Assembly (NCBI GenBank): GCA_013146195.2
Contig: CM028382.1
Location: 53,598,430-53,662,429 of the forward strand
Reading direction: 5' to 3'
Length of the DNA: 64,000 nt
Origin: Codonopsis lanceolata
Lineage: Eukaryota > Streptophyta > Magnoliopsida > Asterales > Campanulaceae
The stretch's first letter is position 1. The number at the start of each line of letters is the position of its first letter. The notes under the pieces were generated by a model that made no database searches, was not told the DNA's origin, and was given only the letters and a program-made list of their open reading frames with translations. The translations under genes were made by a program, and so were the position numbers. Of this stretch, positions 47,746 through 57,757 are shown in pieces.

Positions 47746-47753
47746 TATAAAAG
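47746..47753 (+). promoter_or_regulatory. TATA box for the antisense transcript
   Basis: GAGTATAAAAGAC, about 175 bp before the leader splice donor, with an upstream CAAT motif. Confidence 0.6.
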
Positions 47754-48156
47754 ACAAAATTCACCTCCTTTCAAAGCTTTACCACTCACAAACTCCTGAA
47801 GAAACTTAATAGAGAACAAATCGATTGAGCAATCTGCAAACTCCAGTCAAAATCAAACTTCCAGATTCAATCTCTAGTGACGCCTCCGAAATCGAGATCA
47901 AGATCCCCTGAAACTACCAGGTACTTCTTTCTTCCTTCTCCGATTTTTATTTACACTTTCATCTCTCAACTTTCAAATTAGGGTTCATGTTGATTAAAAC
48001 CCCTTTTTAACTCTTTAGCGAATTGCTCAAACACTTAGATGTCACAAACCCACGTCTGATCCACTTTGCTCTTCACTATCTATCAACCATTTCAATCCAA
48101 ACCAATGGAATCGAGAAATTTATGATCGGTGCCCTGTTCACTGTTCACTTAGTATT

Positions 48157-48266
48157 TAAGTGCTACATTTTGTAATAATTGAATAAAAAGTAAGATGTAT
48201 ATAAAGAGAAAACACATGAAGGCAAAGAAAGAAAAAAGTAAAAAACCAAAAACTAAAGTCATAAAC
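48157..48266. repeat. 110-bp flanking direct repeat, right copy
   Basis: Same as 35106-35215, two mismatches. It is separated from the element's last matching base by three bases (ATT) and leads into unique host DNA. Confidence 0.92.
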
Positions 48267-49190
48267 CTTGCTTGGAGAAGAGGTCCTAGGGGTTTTGACA
48301 TCTTGTTTTTGACTATTTCTATCTTCGTCCTCATAAGCTTTTCTATATGTCGTTTAATTTTTCTTCCATCGTTAACAAAATAAAATTCAAAATTCAAAAT
48401 CTAAAATCCAAAGATTTAATCTATAAATCCTCATGTCAAACAAATGCTACTTTGTTACTATAGTCTATAGAAATACTTAAGCAAGATATTTTTCTTGAAA
48501 GAAATGATTTAGCCTCTATTTCTAATAACATGTCCATTTTTCATTTTTAGGTGCTATGCGTTAACAATAAAGGGTCCAAAATGATATTTATGAAAAATAG
48601 GGGGGCTTATCTCACTCTTTTAATTTTTATTGGGGTCGCGCTATTCAGCCCTCCACCCTTTTCTCCAAGTTGACCCCCTATTTTCCTTTTTCCTTAACGA
48701 TAAAAATACTCTCAATTATAAAGACTTGTATACTCTTCTACTCGACAAGTATACCCTATTTCTCTTTTCATAAACCTAAAACCATATAATATACCCACCA
48801 CCTCAAACAAATATATCCCTTATTCCCAACTCTTCTTCCCAATAAACAAACCCCTTTTCTTCTCAACTATTTTCTTCTTCATCTCTTCATCTTCTTCATA
48901 TTCTCCATTGTTAAGCATATTTTTCTTCCTCCAATAAATATACTCTATTATACCAAGATATGTTCATCTCTTTCATCTCCCCCCCTTTTAAAAAAAAAAA
49001 AAAAAACCTTCCAAAAAACCTCTCAATCTTAAAAAAACCTAAGGATTCAACATTAGGCTTGAAGAAATCAAGCATGGAACCAAAAAACGTCAATGTCACA
49101 CAATGGTAAGTTTTAAAATCATTTTTTGGCTTTAAATATTGTTTTAGAGATTGTTTTTTTTTTCTTGAAAAAATAATTCCTTGTCGTGAA
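48267..49190. other. Host DNA right of the gypsy element
   Basis: No gene seen. An A-run and T-run rich stretch at 48640-49020 has pyrimidine-rich text. The target of the retrotransposon insertion lies at its left edge. Confidence 0.4.
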
Positions 49191-49407
49191 TTTTTCAAAC
49201 CTGGATGTCTAAAAAAATTGGACTTGTTCAGATATATGGGGCCAAAATTCATTTTGTTGTTCGGCCCTCTCCAACTGAAAATAATAATTTTTTTCGACAA
49301 TCGAACAAAATTACTATTTTCAATTGGAGGGGGCTGAACGACAAGATGAATTTCGGTCCCATAGGTCCGAACAAGGCCAATTTTTTCAGTCATCCAGGTC
49401 TAAAAAA
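49191..49407. repeat. Fold-back palindrome with about 100-bp arms
   Basis: The left arm (cctggatgtctaaaaaaatt and onward) pairs with the right arm (aattttttcagtcatccagg at its end) over almost its full length with scattered mismatches, centred near 49299. Because of this, both strands read nearly the same peptide (KIGLVxxYGxxIHxVVxPxP). That is a geometric effect, not evidence for coding. Confidence 0.9.
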
Positions 49408-49814
49408 CGCTTATCGAAAATTGCTCAAAAAAATCTTTATTTTGCAAAACTATGGTTCTAAAACAACTTACAATCAAACAAAATAAATTATCGTGATTGA
49501 TATATCAACCATAAACATATACTTTGCAACAAAACACAACTTAAAATTAAAAAAAAAAAATCGATAGGAAGAAGATGAAGTTGATGAATTTAATCTCTTC
49601 TCATCTTCAATCTTTCTTCAACAAGATGAGTTTGACTGGGTTGATTTTTAAAATGTCTTTTCCTGTTTTTTTTTTTTTTTTTTCTATCTGCCTTTGTGTG
49701 TGTGCGTGAGTTGGGGAAAAGGGGGAGGGTCATGGCTTTGGTGGGGGTACATGTATAGAGGGGGTTAGTGTAGATAGGATGGATTAGGGAGTAGGATTTG
49801 TATAAATAGTTAGA
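49408..49814. other. Intergenic DNA, no gene seen
   Basis: AT-rich with a poly-A/T pair (49551-49560 and 49667-49683). No recognisable features. Confidence 0.4.
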
Positions 49815-49823
49815 AAAATTAAA

Positions 49824-50016
49824 GGGTAATGCTAGAGTCACTTTAATAGCACTCAATTTTAGGTACCAAATGATGTGACATCTTATGTGTCATATTGTTA
49901 ACATAACTTTTTAATTTATAGTGGAGCCCATAAAAAGCCAAATAAGATGACACATTGAAAACCACATCATTTGGTAACCAAAATTAAGTGCTCATTGAGT
50001 GAATCTAGCATTACTC
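49824..50016. mobile_element. Mutator-type MITE, 193 bp, 9-bp TSD
   Basis: The left TIR GGGTAATGCTAGAGTCACT and right TIR (reverse complement) GAGTAATGCTAGATTCACT extend imperfectly for about 55 bp (TACCAAATGATGTG in both). The 9-bp duplications AAAATTAAA (49815-49823 and 50017-50025) are perfect. A decayed relative lies at 12545-12665. Confidence 0.88.
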
Positions 50017-50025
50017 AAAATTAAA

Positions 50026-50526
50026 AGGGTAAAATGGATAATCGATGGGATCAACCGATAGGAAGTGAGGGTGGAAATAGAACGTCACTTTTAAGTTTTA
50101 ATTGCTCGGTATACAAACAGGCAAGCCTGCTCGCCCCATTTGGTACCAACCTCCCCGAAACTTGGTCGAGACCACGATCGTCGCCGCCGCAACTAAGCTT
50201 TCCGATTAAACCAGAACAGCTGGTGAATGTCTTACCGATCAAACACCCTTTATTTTTTTTCTCCTTTCCCAAATCTCTCCTCTCGTTACTCACATAGAAA
50301 ATGATTTTCGAACTAATAGTAGCAGTCTTCAGCTCACAGCTCTGAGGCTTTGTTGAATAAACATGATTATGATGCAAAACCCAAAGACCCTAAAAATTGG
50401 AGAAACAAATAAAACAAATTCGCTATTGACATTTGAGTTTTGAACTGTTTTGATGGCGGCGCCTTAATTGATTATTCAACAGCCCCAATTCAAGAAATAA
50501 CAAGAGAATTGTGGATCTTTATTGTG
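50026..50526. other. Intergenic DNA, no gene seen
   Basis: A short GC-richer stretch (50120-50230) has open frames on both strands but I recognise no domain. It could be 5' parts of the quinone reductase relic or unrelated. Confidence 0.35.
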
Positions 50527-50768
50527 TTTTACTTAATGTATAGACATATAGAGGGGCTTGCAAGAAGAATTAAGAAAGGGGTTGATAGTATTGAATATTG
50601 ATGGTGTTGTAGGAGCTCTATTTCAAGTTCCGGAAACTTTGTTGCCGGTGTTTTAGAAGAAATGAAGGTGCCGAGGAAAGATAATGAGGTTACGGTGGTA
50701 TCTGCGGAGGAATTGGTGGAGGCTGAATGGCTGATGGGCTTTTGTTCGGATTTCGAAATGTTGCGGCT
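50527..50768 (+). pseudogene. WrbA/FQR1-type NAD(P)H:quinone oxidoreductase relic
   Basis: Three blocks in shifted frames match the flavodoxin-like WrbA family in order. FYLMYRHIEGLARRIKKGVD corresponds to the YSMYGHVEKLAEEIKKG region at the FMN site. GALFQVPETL corresponds to the conserved QVPETLP. VLEEMKVP and then VVSAEELVEAEWLMGF correspond to the middle helix and strand. The FGFPTRFG glycine-rich loop is degraded (GFCSDFEML), and the C-terminal half is absent. FQR1-like enzymes reduce quinones by two electrons with FMN in the cytosol or membrane. No introns are visible across the blocks, so a retrocopy is possible. Confidence 0.65.
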
Positions 50769-50877
50769 AAAATCAGTGTCGGGTTACATGGGCTTTCGTA
50801 CAGTGTCCCCAATTTCAAGGGGAACTAATTTTAGGGTGATGATTGGGCTGGTCCCATTTGGATAAATATTAAGGGAA

Positions 50878-52005
50878 ATTTTGGTCGGTTTTTTTTTTTG
50901 GGAAGTTTTTAATCCTAAAAGTCTATCATTTTTTTTAATCATAAAAAATTACTTTTTAAATATTGTTTTAAAAATGTCATCATCTTTTTCAACAGCTCCG
51001 GTAAAACACTTCGAATTTAAAAATCACGATTGTGCGCATTGAAACGAGGATCGACGAAGGATTTTTGATTTATGAAATACGAAAGTATAATAGATCTGTG
51101 TTGGGTTGAAAGATTTTTCAGTTGGGACGAAGGAAGAGAATGATGAGGAAGAAGATGGCTTACGACGGAAGAGAACGATGTAAACCAGTTTTTATGCTAT
51201 TGTATCGCGGTGTAAAAATGAATGAGATAATATTTGTTCATCGCGGTTCAAAGTTTAATTTCCTAGTATATTTTTGCACCGTGATTCATAAATTTCATTG
51301 CATTATTTGTACACCGCAGTTCAAGGTTTAATTTCCTAGTCTATTTTTGCACAGCGATTCATAAATTTCACTGTATTATTTTTGCACCGTGGTTCAAAAT
51401 TTAATTTTCTAGTCTATTTTTACACCGCAATTCATAAATTTTATTACACTAATTTTGCACCGTGATTCAAAGTTTAATTTCCGATTCTATTTTTGCACCA
51501 CGATTCATAAATTTCATTGTATTAATATTTGCATCACGGTTCAAAATAAGAGTTGTAATTCGTGCTACCGCGTCGTGTCCGTGCTTCACTATCGTATTTT
51601 CATGTTATATATCTAATTTGATCATAAATATAACAATAACTATTATTTTGAATATATTAACAATTTCGTGTGTTTTGTGTCTTGTCGTGTTGTGCTGGTT
51701 CGTGCTATCGTGTCGTGTCAGTCATTGACATCCCTAGTTCAAAGTTTAATTTCCTAGTCTATTTTTGAATCGCGATTCATAAATTTCATTGCATTAATTT
51801 TTGTACTACGATTTAGTAGTTTAATTGTAACGCGGTGCAAAAATAATGATCCTCGTAGCATGCATACAATTTATTAAGGGAATCGTAGTCAATTTACCAC
51901 CAAAAGTGAATTTTTTGGTTGGAAAAAGAGAGAGGGTACTGTAACAATTAAAAACTTTAAAAAGTGGACCGACCCACAATTTTTTCTAAATATTAATTAG
52001 AGAAA
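50878..52005. repeat. Tandem-motif repeat family (copy e)
   Basis: The left end is 'gggaaattttggtcggtttt'. The right end 'aaagtggaccgacccacaat' plus ttttttc is roughly its inverse, so the element has TIR-like ends. The left body (50990-51180: 'aaaatcacgattgtgcgcat', 'ttatgaaatacgaaagta') recurs at 54490-54640. The centre (51190-51850) repeats about 60-bp units 'caccgcgattcataaatttc'-attgcatta and 'gttcaaagtttaatttccta' about nine times. No ORF. Confidence 0.65.
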
Positions 52006-52009
52006 ACCC

Positions 52010-54365
52010 ATTTATTTGTTTTAAACCGCTACAATACACTTTTGAGGGAAAAATGATGATGATACCCTTAATGAAGGAAAAGCGGACGGACAAAGACACT
52101 ACCCAAATTTGGGCCTCGCAATGAAAAACGTTGGACATCGCTTAAAACATTAGGCATCGCTCAAAATTTGAACATTGATCACTACCCAAACGACACCCAC
52201 ATCATACGTAACAACGTCCACATCATAGGCAAAACATTGGGCATCGCTCAAAACATTAAACATCGCTCAAAATTTGAACATTGGCTACTGCCCATACAAC
52301 GCTCACATCATAGGTAACTGCCCAAACGAGGCCCACATTATAGCCCAAGGAAACTAAGCTTCATAGCCCAAGGAAAAACATTGGGCACTGCCCAAACGAC
52401 TTCCACATCATAGGCAACGGCGTTAACATCATAGACAACTACCCAAACGTCGCCCACATCAAACATTGGCCACAGCTAGAGCTGTCAAAACGGGCAAACG
52501 GGGCGGGTTTGCCAACGGGCCTAAAAAGCCCGCAACTAAACGGGCCGGGGCGGGAAAGCCCGCAAGCTTAGCGGTCCTTGAATACCTTGGCCCAAACCGC
52601 CCCGCGTAGGGCCGCGGGCAAAACGGGCTTTGCCCGCAAAAAAAATGCATTTACTTAATATTTTTTTAATAACATGATATTTCATCTTTCTTACCAAATA
52701 TCCAGCAAAGTATCGCAAATAGTACACTGAAACAAAATAATGAATATCACAAATAGAAACAGTTTCGAATATGGATTTCATGACTCTGTTAACAAAATAT
52801 GGATTTCGATTTTCGAATATGTTAAAAAAATATAACAAATAGAAACAAAATATCACAAAATGGACAGGAAACAAACATTACCACTTTGCCAGTTTGCCAC
52901 TGTCAGATCTCAGTTGGGTGCCGGATTCTGGAAATGGAAGCATCGAAGCAATGAGAGAGAGAGCGTGAGATGAGAGAGAGCCGTTGTTTGGGACGAACTG
53001 TGAGCGGAGGCCAGGAAGCGGCGCCAATTTCGGCTTCTCTTAAACCCCAACTAGTCGAAGCCTTCCCATTCATCAATCAAACCCAGTCTATCGTCTTCTT
53101 CGTTTCCAGCTTGCAATCTCCTCCACAATTCTCCTTCACCCGCCACTAGAAAGTCGCGAAGCCCGTACCGTGCCGGTGTGCGTGAGAGCCTGAGAGAAAG
53201 AGAGTGCCGGCGTGCGATGAGAGAGATAGAGAGAGTGCTGGTGTACTGTTGTGCGTGAGAGAGGGAGAGTATTTTATGAGAGTTCATCCGGTCCCTAATT
53301 GGCTAAGTCTAACTCTTATTTATTAGACAAAATGGGCTTGGCCCTTGGGCAATCAGTTTGTGTGCAATGTTTTAAATCTTGTTAGAATTATAAGCCCAGA
53401 GTCTAAAAAGTGCGGGTTACCCGCTCTCGCCCCGCAAAACCCGTAGCCCGTGCGGGCAAAGCCCGAAAAGCCCGTTTTCCAAACAGGCATTTAATATATT
53501 AGCCCAACCCGCCCCTAATAGGTGGCGGGGCAAGCATGCCCGCGGGCTTTTGCCCTATTTGACAGTCCTAGCCATAGCCAAAACGACGCCAACAATATAG
53601 GAAACGACGCCCACAACATAGGCAATGATACCCACATCATAGACGCCCACTTCATAGGAAACGACGCTCACATCAAAAGCAATGATGCCCACTTCAAAAG
53701 CAATGACGCCATATCATAGGAAACGACGCCTACATCGGAGTCATTGATGTAATGTACTCCCCTGTTCGAATTTTGCACACACAATCGACATTTTGTTTGA
53801 CTCCAAACTAAGAATCATAGGGTTGTGCACATTGATAATAGATTTGTCTTAAAGTGATTTCTTCGGCATCGAAATGGACAAAATTGACTTCAGAATGAAT
53901 AATTAAACACTGTCACCAAATATCAACAAAGGTGGACATCTAAATGGACAAATTTAACGTCAGAATGAATAAATTGAACACTGCCCCTAAATCTGTGTGA
54001 AAAAATTGAGCATTAGAAAACTTTTGAAGCTCAAAACAGTGCTTAAACATGTTTTTTGGTCTCAAATCGAAGACAACACCTTGTGAAACCCAATAAGTTT
54101 GTAAATCTCGTCGAGAGCTTTGATTTGATATGTGGTGGGTCCTGTGGTTCATCTGAGATCAAAAGTTATAGAGAAAATAGTTTGGGAATATGAAAAGAGG
54201 ACAACAATTGAGGAAAGAGGCTCAGCCGGATGTGAAGAAGACGTACAATATTAGATTTTTTTTATATAAAAGTGAACTTAAGTGGTTTAATAAAAGAGGA
54301 TAGTTGAGCGGTTACAATTTGTAGAAAGTGTACCAGCCCGCAATTGATCCCTAATTTTATAGATG
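52010..54365. repeat. Tandem-motif repeat family (copy g), split by a hAT element
   Basis: The left end carries 'aaccgctacaatacactttt' and 'gatacccttaatgaaggaaa'. The body repeats 'acgacgcccacatcataggc' units of about 22-30 bp (52120-52470 and 53579-53745). The right end has 'gagcggttacaatttgtaga' and 'gtgtaccagcccgcaattga' (54305-54350), the inverse of the left end. The hAT at 52477-53570 interrupts the repeat array. Confidence 0.55.
52477..53570. mobile_element. Non-autonomous hAT element, 1094 bp
   Basis: Ends TAGAGCTGTCAAAACGGGC and (reverse complement) TAGGACTGTCAAATAGGGC form a 19-bp TIR. 8-bp duplications GCCACAGC and GCCATAGC differ at one base. GC-rich subterminal blocks repeat AACGGGC/GCCCGTT and GCGGGC words. 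The interior (52900-53280) is purine/pyrimidine-rich with GAGAGA runs and may be a leftover promoter or leader of the autonomous parent. No transposase is readable. Confidence 0.85.
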
Positions 54366-54880
54366 AGTAGTTAGTTTTAGGGTAAATTTCTGGCTGGTCC
54401 ATTTTTCAAGGTTCCAACCGCAAAAGATCATTTTTCGAAATATTGTTCCGAAAATGTCATAGTCTACTTCAATAGCTCCGACAAACACATTGGATTCGAA
54501 AATCACCATTGTTGCGCAATGAAGCGGGGATCGACCTGCTCGGTCAATTTTTTTTATTTATGAAATACGAAACTGTAATGAATTTGTGCTAGGTTGAGAT
54601 TTTTCAGTAGAGACGAAGGCGGAGAATGAGGAGGAAGAAGAAGACTTGCGACAGAGGAGATGGAAGAAGAATGTGGAGGACGTGGTCTGGTTCTTTATGA
54701 TTTTATATCGCGATGAAAAAATATCGGATTAATGTATCGCGTAGCAAACATTGATGTATCGCGGTGCAAAAATAGAATAAGCAATTAAACTCATGAATCA
54801 TTGTGAAAAATTAATGCATCGTGGTTCAATAATCAATGCACCTAATTAAACTGATGAATCGTGGTGTAGAAATAAATTAG

Positions 54881-57518
54881 TGTGAGTGCCCCGGTTTATA
54901 ACCGATTCCCCCCGCTACCGAGAAGCGGGCGGTTTCAATACCTTTAAGGCGCGTGGAATACGCCTGACCTCAATTATGGACTCTAAATGTGATAAACAGA
55001 GTCGCCATCTTTATTTTAAGGAAAAACAAAGAAAAACCAAATGTAACCAGATTTGCAAAAGGGTTCGGAGGCTAAGTTACGAGGTGGGAAGGGGTTAGAC
55101 ACCCAACTCGCCCTTTCGGTCTCAAAATAGTTTTTGGCTAAAATATGCTTTTTTATATTTATTTAACAGATGAAATAAAACATTTAAACATATATATATA
55201 TCTGTACATATATTATTACAAACTTGCAACAGCCTCCTTCCTGGAGTTACAAATACATTTATAAAATTTTGGCCATAATAATGGCTCGTTTAGTGCTATT
55301 TTCCTATAAAAATTCAGGCAGCATAACTGTTTATTTTTCTTACATCGGGCTAATCTAAATAGCGCTTTTATAGATAAAAACTTTAAATAGCCTACCTCTT
55401 GAAGCATGGGGTTTTATCCTGTACCAAGCTCTTTTTAGTAGATTGTAGGGTGCGCTCACTCTGTCCTTCAGGGAGAGGGAGTCTTTTTTTGTTGCTTTGC
55501 TGTTTCGGGGATTCGGGCAGAGTAACTGCTTCCGAAAGTTGTTTTTCGGCCTCGGGATCCGGGCGGAGCAATTGCTTGCTTTTTTGCTGTTGTTTGCTTG
55601 CTGATGACGGAAATCAGGCAGAGCAACTGCTTGCTTTTGACTGATTTGGCGTCTGGATTTGGGCAGGGCAACAACTCTTTTTGGGATTTTTGGACCGGTG
55701 GAATAGGGCGGAATCTTAGCAGGGTAACAAGGTTTCACTTTGGCAGGCTGGTTTTAGTGTTTGGGGGAGATTTGACGGAGCTTCGGGGCTAGAGGAATAA
55801 ATTTCTCAACGCTCTCGGGAGAACTCACAAACTGCGTGGTGAAAGTTGTGTGTGAACGGTTTGTGTATTGTTTCTCATTGTATCTTGATTTGCATTTGTT
55901 CATTCATTACATTAAGTTCAATACTTAGTGGCTAAATGGGCTGCGTACCAGTTAGCGTGGCATCTGTGTATAGAACTTTACCTTAGAATAGTTTTCTAGA
56001 TTTCACAGGTTTCAGCGGAAGACTTCGGCTCAAGGCTTCACCAGCAGACTTCAAGCAGCCTCTAGCGGCAGACGTTGTCTGCACTAGGACAGCATGACGT
56101 GTCCAGCTCTTCCAGATATCAAGCTTAAGTGGATTATTTAAGTTCAACTTTAATTAGTTTGAATTTGAATTAAATCCATCTTCAAATCAGTACTTGACTT
56201 CTTAGACACGTCCCTCCAGTTTTTCCGAAAAAGCATGAAGACTTTCGCCTCCTGAATGTGACAGATCAGGTGCACAATCTGACACAACCAAACTGTACCA
56301 ACTACTGCAGGTCTGCAACTCAGTTTATCTCCCTTCTGCCAGTTGCTGCACCTACTCCTTTCCATACCCTGATCAGTCTCAGATTGAAGATGAAGTCAAC
56401 AAGGTAGCTCCAAGCATTTAAAGCATTTAACCTAATAGAGCTGTTACTCACTTTGCTTCTCCAAACGGTCTCAAGGATGCCCAGCTATAAATACTGCCAT
56501 TAAAGACTGAAGAAATAAATGCTCTGAATCTATCCAACAACATCAAGCTTTATACTCAGTGCATTCAAGAGATCATTAACTGATCATCGAAATCCTCAAC
56601 AACAACAAGAAGATCTGCTTCAACTCTTACTCATTTACTTCTTATTGTTGTAATCTTACTATTCTTCTGCACCTTGAATATTCTGCTTTACCAGATATTC
56701 AATTCCGCTACCCCCAAACACAGGTCAAATATTTTTTACACGATCCATTGGATATTTCTGTAATAGAACTAGTGGAAAATATAGTGCACATTTAAATCCA
56801 AGGTTGACTGCCTTGGTAGTGGACGTAGCACTCATTATAGTGTGAACCATCTCAAAACATCTGTGTTAATCTTCCTCTGTTGATTACTGTTTTTATACTG
56901 TCATTTATTTCCTTAACTTATTCCTTTAGCAGCAAACTCAAGTAATCAGCTAAGTCTACCGGTAGTGTTTCACCGGCAAACTTGATCTGTCTTCTTTACA
57001 AGTCTTCCGCTACTTCAATCTATTCATTAGATTGCAAGCGCTTGTTTTAGGAATTATTACAAAAGGTTTTAAGTGTTTAATAAGCTATTCAACCCCCCCT
57101 TCTAGCTTATTATTGTGCCGTTTGGGACTAACAGTGTGAATTCTGAAGCCGGGCACCTATATTTATAGCTGAGAGTGAGGCTTTCCTTCGCAGTTAAGTT
57201 TTACTTTTTGAGCTTCATCGACTTGTACTGCGCGCTTGAGAGATTGCACCAAAGGCAAACTACTATAGTGCTTTTGGAACCGTTGGACGCCACCCATAGT
57301 GGAAGCTAGGGCGGCGCCAGGAGTGGCTATGGGTGGCGCCCAGCCCTCATTTTCCTCCTCTTTTTGACACTTAGGCCCCGTGCATTTTACTGTTTACGCA
57401 TCCTGCTTTTGCTTTTTTGAATTTTCGACCCTGTAACTTGACATTCGTTAGCTTTTTAACAGGTCATGATATTTCATGTCATGTTGCATACCAGGGGTAC
57501 GAAATTGAGGTGTCTATA
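54881..57518 (-). mobile_element. Gypsy-type solo LTR, TSD ATTAG, carrying a nested solo LTR
   Basis: TGTGAGTGCCCC at the left and GGTGTCTATA at the right, flanked by ATTAG (54876-54880 and 57519-57523). A good TATA box (CTATAAATATAGG, about 57158-57170) lies on the minus strand, so the LTR reads right to left. A homologous copy lies at 58674-62021. Without the nested insert it is about 1.35 kb. Confidence 0.75.
55853..57133 (+). mobile_element. Copia solo LTR, 1281 bp, TSD GTGTG
   Basis: TGAACGGTTTGTG to GGGACTAACA, flanked by GTGTG (55848-55852 and 57134-57138). Same family as the LTR at 16694-18638 (shared CTGCGTACC, 'CTATTCAACCCCCC', CCGGCAGAC words). Confidence 0.82.
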
Positions 57519-57757
57519 ATTAGGCAATTAAACTAATGAATCGCAGTGCAAAAGTTAATGCACTAAAATTGATACATTGCGGTTCAATAATCAATAAAGC
57601 GTGATTTATTTTCGTAGCACACCTCATGCTCATTAAGGGCATCGTAGTCTTTTTGCCCCCAAAAGTGTCCTTTTTCTGGTTTGAAAAAAAAACATGGTAC
57701 TGTAGCGAATAAAAACTTTGGAAAGTGGACCGGCCAATAGTTTTTCCCTAGTTTTAT

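Larger units (their letters stand above)
47425..48153 (+). mobile_element. Inverted promoter/leader segment of the antisense ORF
   Basis: Plus strand: CCAAT at 47708-47713, TATAAAAG at 47746-47753, a leader with no long ORF, and a good 5' splice site ACCAG|GTACTT at 47921. A pyrimidine/AT-rich intron start then ends at cacTTAGT (48153). No acceptor or ORF follows. The missing acceptor is at 46715 on the other strand, so this is the upstream part of the antisense gene, now inverted. Confidence 0.65.
35216..48156 (+). mobile_element. Tat-lineage Ty3/gypsy retrotransposon with inverted 3' end
   Basis: Order: 5' LTR (35216-35860), PBS, gag, protease, RT, RNase H, second RNase H, integrase (to 43550), hairpin repeats (43630-43880), antisense ORF (46713-44080), then an LTR in inverted orientation (46791-47424), a polypurine-like tract, and a segment with a plus-strand TATA promoter and 5' leader. 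The second RNase H domain, the tRNA-Asp-like PBS and an antisense ORF after integrase define the Tat group of gypsy elements. The gag-pol frame is single apart from one frameshift, five stops and a solo-LTR insertion, so the element is old but well preserved. The inverted 3' part and the 110-bp flanking repeat are unusual and discussed in the findings. Confidence 0.88.
54375..57757. repeat. Tandem-motif repeat family (copy f), host of nested LTRs
   Basis: The left end is 'aaatttctggctggtccatt'. The right end is 'aaagtggaccggccaatagt' plus ttttccc. Left body 54420-54700 matches copy e. Monomers 'gcaattaaactcatgaatca' and 'tgaatcgcggtgcaaaaata' sit on both sides of the insertion (54700-54880 and 57524-57610). 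The text reads continuously when 54881-57523 is removed. Confidence 0.65.

Noticed and set aside
46791..48153. A second, independent gypsy element in minus orientation
   Set aside because: There is no gag-pol with it, and its truncation point falls at the same antisense-gene intron where the plus element is broken. An inversion explains both at once.
35106..48266. The 110-bp direct repeats taken as short LTRs of a different element
   Set aside because: The left copy ends exactly at a true LTR terminus, lacks TG...CA ends, and the right copy continues into unique DNA. They fit duplicated target DNA better.
49205..49486. Conserved-looking peptide on both strands near 49.2 kb
   Set aside because: The similarity between the two strands comes from the palindrome itself.
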